From Candidatus Babelota bacterium (GTDB lineage: Bacteria; Babelota; Babeliae; Babelales; Vermiphilaceae): a stretch of DNA of 46,598 bases. Below are positions 32,083 to 38,734 of the stretch, one piece after another; the stretch's first letter is position 1, and each line of letters begins with the position of its first letter. The stretch spans positions 1 to 46,598 of the forward strand of contig JAJCZC010000016.1 in the NCBI GenBank assembly GCA_029262575.1, read 5' to 3'. The translations under genes were made by a program, and so were the position numbers. The notes under the pieces are model-generated. The model was not told the DNA's origin and did not search any database. It was given only the letters and a program-made list of their open reading frames with translations.

Positions 32083-32967
32083 ATGCGTTATATGAAGTTT
32101 TTGAATATAGCTGTTTTATCGTTGTTGTTTTCATTGAGTCATGCAGCAAGCTTTTCGCAAGGGGAAACGCAAGAAAGCTGTGGCTTCAAATACACAAAAG
32201 ATCAGTTTGGTAATACACATATTGTGGTTAACAAAGTGGACTTGGCCACAAAAGATTTTGGAAAAAATTTACGAGAATTTGTGCGAAAGCATAAACCTGA
32301 ACAAGAGGGGGTCGCTTTTTTTGTGAATGTTACGCATAAGCAATATAAAGCGTTAAGCAAGGCAGGCTTTCAGAATAATTTTTCAGACAATTCTTCAGTG
32401 CAATGGATGATCCGCAATGGCTCGCCGATGCCTTTGCCATATTCCGCTACGCAAGGAGCGCGTGTAATCCTTATGAAATTGATTGAAAAAAGCTGGTATA
32501 TTGGAGGCGTTAAAGATAAAGATAGGTCAGCGCTTATGTTCCCAGGAGGTTCCGTTAATTTGGGCGAAGCACCACATGATGCAGGCGTTCGAGAACTCAA
32601 AGAGGAGGTGGACGTGAGCATTGTTTCCGAAAAACTCAAGCGTATCGCAACGGTTTATCGGAAAAAGGGTAATCGTTATGGCATGAACGATGTTTGCGAG
32701 TATTACGTTGCCCGAGTTTCGGCAGCGCAAAAAATGGTGCCCGACAATAAAGAGATAGAGTATGCCTTTTGGGTACCTTTAAAGCAGGTAATAGAAACTG
32801 GTGCTTATGAAACATTGAAGGCTTCTCATGTTACCATGGAGATTCTGAGGCATATCAATACAAGAGGAAAGTCTAGGAGAGTAAGCTTGCTTGATTATCG
32901 GCAGTTGAGAAAGGCAGATCCGGATAAAAGTGACACGTTAACTCTCGAATTGATTGCCACTTTATGA
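32083..32967 (+). CDS. Exported Nudix hydrolase with a NUDT6/plant-type pre-Nudix domain
   Basis: The 294-residue product has a signal peptide (FLNIAVLSLLFSLSHAASF). The region at about 60-125 (VAFFVNVTHKQYKALSKAGF, then VQWMIRNGSPMPLPYSATQG) matches the pre-Nudix domain of eukaryotic NUDT6 and plant Nudix proteins, where GF(K/R)-x-HHA and LP-x-(A/Y)-x-H-x-VG are typical. The Nudix box begins at about 155: GGSVNLGEAPHDAGVRELKE then EVDV, with the catalytic REL-x-EE intact and the final Gly replaced by Asp. Nudix enzymes cleave nucleoside diphosphate derivatives. Export plus a eukaryotic-type domain pair suggests action outside the cell. Ribosome binding site AAGGGAACCCT. Confidence 0.8.
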   Translation: MRYMKFLNIAVLSLLFSLSHAASFSQGETQESCGFKYTKDQFGNTHIVVNKVDLATKDFGKNLREFVRKHKPEQEGVAFFVNVTHKQYKALSKAGFQNNFSDNSSVQWMIRNGSPMPLPYSATQGARVILMKLIEKSWYIGGVKDKDRSALMFPGGSVNLGEAPHDAGVRELKEEVDVSIVSEKLKRIATVYRKKGNRYGMNDVCEYYVARVSAAQKMVPDNKEIEYAFWVPLKQVIETGAYETLKASHVTMEILRHINTRGKSRRVSLLDYRQLRKADPDKSDTLTLELIATL

Positions 32968-33359
32968 TTAAGAGATGCGCGCCTTTTTTGACGTGAATGA
33001 AAAGCATTTTCTTTTGCGCGGCGATTTTATTCATAAGTTGGTCGTAGCAGAGGTGGATTTACCAGTAAAATTTATGCTAAAGTAGATGCTCTTGGTAATC
33101 CACTTCAATACAATCATATGGTTAAGATGAAAAGTCGACAGAGCCTAGTAAAATTATGCATGAAAAATATTTGAATGCGGTTATTTTTTTCCTATCGTAA
33201 AAAAGTTAGAGCAAAAATATCTTGTGATTGCCTGAAAACGATATTCCTTGAGTTGAGCTGGTCCTAGCAATGATCTATAGCCCTGTTAAAAACTCTTTTG
33301 TTTGTTGTCATGCATAGTATATGTTGTACTCGTGCACATTTAATAAAAGAGGAGTAAGT
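32968..33359 (+). other. Gap with a possible decayed coding remnant
   Basis: No intact gene is seen. Two short frames read protein-like in different registers on the plus strand: VNEKHFLLRGDFIHKLVVAE and then KVDALGNPLQYNHMVKMKS before stops. The latter is vaguely like DQFGNTHIVVNKVDLA of the preceding Nudix protein. This may be a remnant of a lost paralogue; support is weak. Confidence 0.3.
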
Positions 33360-33833
33360 ATGAAGAAGTTAGTGATATTGGTGTTATGGGCCCAATTTTT
33401 ATCAGCAAACTTTGATTTAGACAAAGTTGTTCGTGAGATCAAAAAAAATGCCCCTTGGAGCCTTCAGGGATCAGCGCAAAATTTGCGCAGTGATATAAAG
33501 CATGAGTTGCAGCAAATAATGAATCAGTTTGCCTTGTTATGGCCTGAGGCCACTTGGACTCAATCAAATATGCCCTCCGAGCAAAATATGCAACATGCTT
33601 TGCAGAACTTAGCTCAGCTCATCCGTGAATCAAATAGGCCTGATTGGGTGCAACAGGCTAAAGTTTCGCTTGATTACATTGCCTCAGGCTATCTCAATTC
33701 TACTGAACAAGCGTTACTCAAAGGAACTCAACAAAAACTTCCATCAGATCTTCAAGGGCTTTTAGAGCAAAAAAAACAGCTGTTTGGTCAACTTAAAGGT
33801 ATATTGCTTGAAGCTCGAAAGCAAATAGGCTAA
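33360..33833 (+). CDS. Small exported helical protein
   Basis: A strong ribosome binding site (AAGAGGAGTAAGT) precedes the ATG at 33360. The 157-residue product has a short signal peptide (KKLVILVLWAQFLSANF). It is then mostly helical with many Gln and Leu, ending KGILLEARKQIG. No family is recognised. It is probably periplasmic or secreted. Confidence 0.65.
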   Translation: MKKLVILVLWAQFLSANFDLDKVVREIKKNAPWSLQGSAQNLRSDIKHELQQIMNQFALLWPEATWTQSNMPSEQNMQHALQNLAQLIRESNRPDWVQQAKVSLDYIASGYLNSTEQALLKGTQQKLPSDLQGLLEQKKQLFGQLKGILLEARKQIG

Positions 33834-34071
33834 TTCATTGTTTAAAAATGGAAAAGTTGGCTATATCGCAATTTTACCAAAAGACAGTTTTTATTTTGAA
33901 ACAAGGCCTTTTTTGCCTTTTCAGCTCTTTTTTCTCATTTATCTTCCTTCAATTTGTTTTTTCTTGCCAAAAAGTGAGTTTTCAGGTTGACAATAGGAAA
34001 ACAATGAGTACTATTAGTAATAAGGCAGTAACGTTTAACCATACAAATTCAAGCGAATAAAGGAGTTTGAT

Positions 34072-34743
34072 ATGTCATCTACGGCACTCAGAGTTAAGGA
34101 GTTGCTCAGAGAAAAAGGCTGGACAACTAAAATTTTAGCTGAAAAGACTGGAATGTCTGAGAGTTATTTAACTCATATTAAGAATGGTACAAGGCGCTGG
34201 AATGAAGATTCTTTGCGTAAGCTGGCCAACGCATTTGAAGTAAGTCCAATCGACCTATTTGCACAACGTCGTCAGCGTACTGACAATATTGATAGCAATG
34301 TAAGTATGCCAGAAGAATCAAGCGTCGAATTGCGTGTACACGTGGTACCAGTTGTGGGTGAAATACCTTCAAATCCTTCACCATATAACAATCAATTGAT
34401 GCAGGTAACTACGGGTTATAAGGACATTTTTGTCCCTGTTTTGAACACAAATGATAATGCAATGTTCTCATTGTGTGTTGAAAACAACCTGATGGCTCCT
34501 ACATTTGTTAAAGGTGATTATTTGATCGTTTCTCCAGAAATATGGACTCGTTCAGGTGATATTGCTGCTGTTGAATATGGCAATGATACACAAGTTAAAG
34601 CGATTATGCAGGTAACTTATACTGAAGATTTCATCGTATTGGAATCAGTGAACCATAAAAATCCTCCAATTGCTTTGATTAGAGGAAAAGACCACTTTAG
34701 AATAATTGGTCGTGTGATTCAACGTCACCAAAAGCTTGCTTAA
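34072..34743 (+). CDS. XRE-family regulator with a serine-less LexA/CI (S24) domain
   Basis: The 223-residue product has an N-terminal helix-turn-helix (about 5-60: LREKGWTTKILAEKTGMSES, YLTHIKNGTRRWNEDSLRKL). A linker and a C-terminal S24-type peptidase domain follow (about 95-220, VPVVGEIPSN, GDYLIVSP, GDIAAVEYG). In LexA/CI proteins a Ser-Lys dyad drives self-cleavage. Here the Ser position (normally G/D-x-S-M-x-P) is Leu140 in ENNLMAPT, while the Lys is kept (Lys176 in QVKAIM). It is probably a non-cleavable repressor or activator that keeps the domain for dimerisation. The start has AAAGGAGTTTGAT. A terminator separates it from rpsF. Confidence 0.85.
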   Translation: MSSTALRVKELLREKGWTTKILAEKTGMSESYLTHIKNGTRRWNEDSLRKLANAFEVSPIDLFAQRRQRTDNIDSNVSMPEESSVELRVHVVPVVGEIPSNPSPYNNQLMQVTTGYKDIFVPVLNTNDNAMFSLCVENNLMAPTFVKGDYLIVSPEIWTRSGDIAAVEYGNDTQVKAIMQVTYTEDFIVLESVNHKNPPIALIRGKDHFRIIGRVIQRHQKLA

Positions 34744-34766
34744 AAATACATTAAAAAAAGCTTAGT

Positions 34767-34812
34767 AATACCAGAAAGACTAGTATTTATCGGTCTTTCT
34801 GGTATTATTTTT
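34767..34812 (+). terminator. Rho-independent terminator of the XRE-S24 gene
   Basis: A 14-bp stem (AATACCAGAAAGAC / GTCTTTCTGGTATT with one offset) is followed by ATTTTT. Confidence 0.9.
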
Positions 34813-34870
34813 ATATGCTCCCTTTTTATTTGGCTGTATTTTGATCTAAAAACGGCTAAAAAGGACTAAA

Positions 34871-34892
34871 TAGGGCCCAAAATAAAGCCCTA
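34871..34892 (+). promoter_or_regulatory. Small hairpin in the rpsF leader
   Basis: TAGGGC and GCCCTA can pair around a 10-nt loop about 50 bp before the rpsF start. S6-S18 operons are often autoregulated by the S6:S18 complex binding leader RNA; whether this hairpin serves that role is not shown. Confidence 0.3.
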
Positions 34893-34939
34893 TAGTGATT
34901 ATTTTATAAACACTTCCAGTTGGTATAGGAGTAACTTCT

Positions 34940-35434
34940 ATGTTACGTTACGAGATTTTGATGCTTTCCGTTCCTGAAATTACAGGTGACGAAGTTAAGC
35001 AGCTTGAGGATCGTTTAGAAGAGACGATCGAAAAATTCAAAGGAGTAGTGATTTCCTTTGAGCGTTGGGGCAAATTCCGCCTTGCGTATCCAATCAACAA
35101 AAATGATTATGGTGTATATTTCTTGATTCGTTTTGAATCTGAAGTAAATGCAGGTCCATTGCTTGATGAGCTTAAAGCTATCTTTGCTGTTAAGTTGAAT
35201 GACATTGTAATGCGTCATATGGTTTCAAAACTTGATCCAGAAGCTTCACTTGCCTATCAGCGTCCACAATCTCTAGAAGATACACCTGCACGTGATGTCG
35301 ATAGTTTCTTGCGTGAAAACAAGATGGAAGGTTTGCTTTCACTTGATAACAAGAAGAAGTCAGAAAGTGCAAAGGTTGAAAAGCCTGAAGAAGTTGTCGT
35401 TGAAGAAAAAGTTGAAGTTTCAGCAGAAGCGTAA
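34940..35434 (+). CDS. rpsF: 30S ribosomal protein S6
   Basis: S6 binds 16S rRNA with S18 in the platform of the small subunit. The first 100 residues give the family ferredoxin-like core: LRYEILMLSVPEITGDEV, FERWGKFRLAYPINKNDYG, VYFLIRFES, and LNDIVMRHMVSKLD. The protein is 164 residues, longer than the usual 95-135, because of an acidic Lys/Glu/Val-rich tail (VEKPEEVVVEEKVEVSAEA). ATAGGAGTAACTTCT precedes the start. The gene is 18 bp upstream of rpsR. Neither ssb nor rplI, common partners in this operon, is present. Confidence 0.95.
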   Translation: MLRYEILMLSVPEITGDEVKQLEDRLEETIEKFKGVVISFERWGKFRLAYPINKNDYGVYFLIRFESEVNAGPLLDELKAIFAVKLNDIVMRHMVSKLDPEASLAYQRPQSLEDTPARDVDSFLRENKMEGLLSLDNKKKSESAKVEKPEEVVVEEKVEVSAEA

Positions 35435-35452
35435 TCATTTTAAGGTGATACT

Positions 35453-35740
35453 ATGACAAAGAAAATTAAATTAAAAATGAGTGCGAGACTTTCAAAAAAG
35501 AAGTTTCGCAAGCAATCATTCGGCGCAAAAAAACATTGTCGTTTTTGCAATAGCCCAGAAATGCAGCAACAAATCGATTATAAAAATGCTTCATTTTTGA
35601 GAGGCTTTTTGACTGAGCGTGGTAAAATTTTACCATCACGTATTTCAGGCAATAGCTGCAAATGGCAGCGTCGTCTGGCAAAAGAGATCAAAAAGGCACG
35701 TACTATTGGCCTATTACCATATACATCGCCAAGGTATTAG
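35453..35740 (+). CDS. rpsR: 30S ribosomal protein S18
   Basis: The 95-residue basic product carries the S18 signature: [39 protein letters not shown], then [18 protein letters not shown]. The length is slightly above the usual 70-90 because of a Lys-rich N-terminal extension ([20 protein letters not shown]). A ribosome binding site (AAGGTGATACT) precedes it. It is the second gene of the S6-S18 operon. Confidence 0.96.
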   Translation: MTKKIKLKMSARLSKKKFRKQSFGAKKHCRFCNSPEMQQQIDYKNASFLRGFLTERGKILPSRISGNSCKWQRRLAKEIKKARTIGLLPYTSPRY

Positions 35741-35756
35741 CGTATTGCCCACAATA

Positions 35757-35807
35757 TTTTCCGCCTGTCCTGAATTCGACCGACAGGGAGAGTATCGAAG
35801 GGCCGCG
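35757..35807. repeat. Dispersed GC-rich intergenic repeat unit
   Basis: A unit reading CCGCCTGTCCTGAATTCGAC, then CGACAGGGAGAGTATCGAAG, shares the CGAAG/CTTCGATA and CCGCCTGTCC blocks with the island at 6640-7085 in reverse orientation. It sits in the short gap after rpsR, before the terminator. Confidence 0.55.
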
Positions 35808-35831
35808 TTATTAAGCACCAAGCTATAGAAA

Positions 35832-35868
35832 ATAAAAAAAGCCGGTTTTTTATGACCGGCTTTTTTGC
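35832..35868. terminator. Bidirectional terminator after rpsR
   Basis: A stem AAAAAGCCGGT / ACCGGCTTTTT with an 8-nt loop and T-runs on both sides lies between convergent rpsR and the beta-propeller gene. Confidence 0.9.
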
Positions 35869-35888
35869 TATGCAATTGTGCTCATTTT

Positions 35889-36872
35889 TTAAATTTTAAG
35901 CAATAATGGTGGGATGTTTTTCGTGTTGATGTTGTTTTTCAAGATGAACTGCACAACAAGCTCTTTGAGCGTTAACATGTCTTGATACCAAAGGTGAATA
36001 CGGTCGTAATCTACAGTAGCAACTACTTTTTTTCCATTGTGTTGGCCAAAGGCAAATTTGTTAAAAAAATTTTGCGAAATTTTCTTAGCCGGTTTTTCAG
36101 AATTTAGGCTATAAATTGAAAGTAGCCCAACCTCATAATTCTTCAAGCGAGGTGCCACAAAGCCAAGTTTGGTTCCTGTGGTATTGAATTTTAATGATTT
36201 GTTTGAAAGGGGGCTGTGAGGATTATCTTTTAAGGATATTTCTTGATTTGTTGGAGTAACTTGGTGTTTTTCTAGACTAAGTATATGGATTTTGATTTTT
36301 TGTTCTTTTGTGTGCAAAGAAGCTAAGATGTTATTCGATGGGTTGAATGCTATGGCGTCATGTTTCAACTTGATAGGTTTATTTATTTGTTTGCCGGTTT
36401 CGATATCAAGAAGGATAATGTTTTCTCCGGATAAATCGGTAGTAATTAACTTAGTGTTATTTTGCGCAAAGGCTAGAACCCTGATTTTGGGGGAGGGTGG
36501 GGACCTAAAAATTTTTTTGTGCAATATAGGCGGTCGGTTGGTGTCGCTAATATCCCATATTTCAAAGTAAGGGGTATGGCACGTGTTTTTTAAGAATGCT
36601 AGTTTGGTGCCATCAGTATTAAGTGCAAACTGTAAGATGCTCTCGAACGATTTTGTAGAGCTTTTGCCGGTTGCAGTATTTTGAAAATATATTTTAAAGT
36701 CGCCTGACAGGATGGCGAGTGTGTTTGGGTGCAAGGGTAGAAATTTTAATTCCCGTATCGTTTCAGTCGCTTGTATGGTTATATCTGGTTTAGAGTTAGC
36801 TTTGCATATGCTTATAATGGTCAATGCTCCAAGAATATATACTGCTTTTATTTTCGTTGTTATTTTTTTCAC
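35889..36872 (-). CDS. Exported WD40-like beta-propeller protein (copy 1)
   Basis: The 327-residue product starts at GTG (36872) after AAGGATCGCAC. A signal peptide (IKAVYILGALTIISICKA) is followed by repeats of the WD40/beta-propeller type: LKFLPLHPNTLAILSGDFKI, ILQFALNTDGTKLAFLKN, IRVLAFAQNNTKLITTDLSG, DAIAFNPSNNILASLHTKEQ, LKFNTTGTKLGFVAPR. A helical C-terminal tail (MLTLKELVVQFILKNN) resembles the end motif of ankyrin- or WD-bearing proteins in this group. It is clearly homologous to the gene at 37075-38055. An exported scaffold is likely; the ligand is unknown. Confidence 0.75.
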   Translation of the reverse strand: MKKITTKIKAVYILGALTIISICKANSKPDITIQATETIRELKFLPLHPNTLAILSGDFKIYFQNTATGKSSTKSFESILQFALNTDGTKLAFLKNTCHTPYFEIWDISDTNRPPILHKKIFRSPPSPKIRVLAFAQNNTKLITTDLSGENIILLDIETGKQINKPIKLKHDAIAFNPSNNILASLHTKEQKIKIHILSLEKHQVTPTNQEISLKDNPHSPLSNKSLKFNTTGTKLGFVAPRLKNYEVGLLSIYSLNSEKPAKKISQNFFNKFAFGQHNGKKVVATVDYDRIHLWYQDMLTLKELVVQFILKNNINTKNIPPLLLKI

Positions 36873-36906
36873 GTGCGATCCTTACGCTTTGATTATTTAT
36901 GTAGAT

Positions 36907-36936
36907 ATATCTTGGAGTATTCAATTAAATTGTCAA
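36907..36936 (-). promoter_or_regulatory. Promoter of beta-propeller copy 1
   Basis: On the minus strand TTGACA is followed after 18 bp by AGATAT. The spacer contains ATTTAATTGAAT, nearly the palindrome found in the promoter of copy 2. Confidence 0.5.
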
Positions 36937-37074
36937 ATAAAGTAATTCAAGATTATCTTGATTCAAACTAGGAGCCTATCCGGAAATTAGATGAAGTGCA
37001 TTTTATTGAGGATGACAAAATTAAGAATGATAAAAAGCCTGCAGACTGTATCAAATATTGCATAAGTTATATAC

Positions 37075-38055
37075 TCATTTTTGAATTTTGAGTAATAATG
37101 GCGGGATACCTGTTGTGTTTATTTTTTTCTTCAAGATGAATTGCACAACTAACTCTTTTAGCGTTAGCATTTCTTGATGCCAAAGATGGATACGCTTGCC
37201 AGATGCGGTGGCGATTGTTTTTCTGAGGTTGTCTTGACCAAAAGCGAATCCGGAAGAGCGTCCCTTGAGAACGACTTTTGTTGGGTGATCTGAATTCAGT
37301 CCATTGATTAAGTAGGTCGGGCCGCTCTTTAACGTGCCTGCGTCACTGTAAAATGTGGTAAACCCAAGGGCGCTCCCTGTAGCGTTCATTCTTAATTTTA
37401 GTGGGAGTAACTTCTTGGGTATTGAATTTTTTAGAGATATTACTTTCATTGCTGGCGAAAGTTTTTGATTATCTATATCAACTGTGTAAATTTTTATTGT
37501 TCGCTCTAAATGATGCATAGAGGCTAACACATTGGTGGATGAATTCAATGCGATGTCCTGATGCCACAATTTTATTGGTTTTCCTATTGGTTTTCCATTT
37601 TCTACATCTAGAAACACAATGTGTGCCTGAGCAAAATCGTTCATGATTAATTTTGTATCATTATCTGCGAATGCTATTACATCGTTAAGGGTGTGCTTTT
37701 CTTTCGTCCATTCTTTTTGCAGGATGGGTTTTTTAAGATTGCTAATATCCCACATCTTAATTTTTGTATCCTTGAATGTTGCTAATTTGGTGCCATCAGT
37801 ACTAAGTGCAAAATAGGAGATGTCCCCGAACGGTTTTCTAGTGTATTTGCCTGTTACAGTATCTAGAAAGGTAATTTTTCCGTTATTTAACACGGTGGTG
37901 AGTATGCTTGGGCGCGAGGGAAGGAAACTTAGTTGCCACATTTTATCAGGCATTTCAAATGTTTTGTCTGATTTATGGTTAGCTTTACATATGCCCATAA
38001 TGGCCAATGCTCCAATAACGTATGCTGCTTTCATATTCGTTGTTATCTTTCTCAC
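37075..38055 (-). CDS. Exported WD40-like beta-propeller protein (copy 2)
   Basis: The 326-residue product starts at GTG (38055), as its paralogue does. The signal peptide (MKAAYVIGALAIMGICKA) and propeller segments match copy 1: ISYFALSTDGTKLATFKDTK, DVIAFADNDTKLIMNDFAQA, DIALNSSTNVLASMHHLERT, LRMNATGSALGFTTFYSD. The same C-terminal MLTLKELVVQFILKKKINTT ends the protein. The tandem arrangement, matching starts and matching upstream regions show a gene duplication that included the promoter. The function of both is unknown. Confidence 0.75.
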   Translation of the reverse strand: MRKITTNMKAAYVIGALAIMGICKANHKSDKTFEMPDKMWQLSFLPSRPSILTTVLNNGKITFLDTVTGKYTRKPFGDISYFALSTDGTKLATFKDTKIKMWDISNLKKPILQKEWTKEKHTLNDVIAFADNDTKLIMNDFAQAHIVFLDVENGKPIGKPIKLWHQDIALNSSTNVLASMHHLERTIKIYTVDIDNQKLSPAMKVISLKNSIPKKLLPLKLRMNATGSALGFTTFYSDAGTLKSGPTYLINGLNSDHPTKVVLKGRSSGFAFGQDNLRKTIATASGKRIHLWHQEMLTLKELVVQFILKKKINTTGIPPLLLKIQK

Positions 38056-38089
38056 GTGTGCCCCTTATGCTTTGGTTGTTTATGCAGAT

Positions 38090-38119
38090 ATATTTTGGAG
38101 CATTCAATTGAATTGTCAA
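38090..38119 (-). promoter_or_regulatory. Promoter of beta-propeller copy 2 with palindrome
   Basis: On the minus strand TTGACA and AAATAT are 18 bp apart. The spacer starts with the perfect 12-bp palindrome ATTCAATTGAAT (38102-38113), a possible operator. Confidence 0.5.
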
Positions 38120-38174
38120 GTGAGGCTTTTGAATTATTTCAAAAGAAAAGCACTTTTTTGGGTAGCCTCTTAAT

Positions 38175-38567
38175 TCACTGCTGAACACTTGGCGTTTTCA
38201 TATTAATCCGTCGATTAAGATCACGTAGTTCATTTTTCAGAAATCGAAGCTGATTGCGTTCTTTGTCTATTTTTTCAATGCGATTGCCCTTTTCAGGTTG
38301 CGTTAGATATTTAGCTTTTGAATCTTTGATGTTTATCTTATGAATATCGATCTTATTCAATAATAGTTCATGTGCTTTGATCAAGTCTTCTTTTGTGGCT
38401 TTATAGGCAAAATGACGAATTGCAGGAAAATCTTCAATATCCACAGCTATTTCGATGGCAGACATGCCAACATAGCCAGGATTTTTCATAAATTGGTTGT
38501 ATTTCGTTCTAAATGATTCTGCCTGTAATATAAGTGGCATAAACAAAAATACATATATTAACTTCAT
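38175..38567 (-). CDS. Small exported protein of unknown function
   Basis: A canonical AGGAGGTTAT ribosome binding site precedes the ATG at 38567. The 130-residue product has a signal peptide (LIYVFLFMPLILQAES), then a compact helical region (GMSAIEIAVDIEDFPAIRHF), which resembles a single ankyrin-like helical hairpin. A basic coiled coil follows (KGNRIEKIDKERNQLRFLKN). No family is recognised. Confidence 0.65.
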   Translation of the reverse strand: MKLIYVFLFMPLILQAESFRTKYNQFMKNPGYVGMSAIEIAVDIEDFPAIRHFAYKATKEDLIKAHELLLNKIDIHKINIKDSKAKYLTQPEKGNRIEKIDKERNQLRFLKNELRDLNRRINMKTPSVQQ

Positions 38568-38665
38568 ATAACCTCCTATTTTGTTTTTTAACTGTTTTTT
38601 TTCAATATTAGGTCTTTTCAGGTGTTTTTATCAATATATTCGTGTATTTCGAGTAAATATGTCAA

Positions 38666-38693
38666 TAGACATAAATGATTTTTGTGTTACAAT
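38666..38693 (+). promoter_or_regulatory. Probable typA promoter
   Basis: TAGACA (38666-38671) and TACAAT (38688-38693) are 16 bp apart and 41 bp upstream of the typA start. Confidence 0.5.
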
Positions 38694-38734
38694 TAGAATA
38701 AGTCTTATTTTAAACCCAAAACATATGATGTGCT

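Noticed and set aside
33848-34060. 70-codon frame with a hydrophobic middle upstream of the XRE-S24 gene
   Set aside because: Poly-T tracts give Phe/Leu-rich translation; no ribosome binding site. I read the region as leader and promoter DNA of the regulator.
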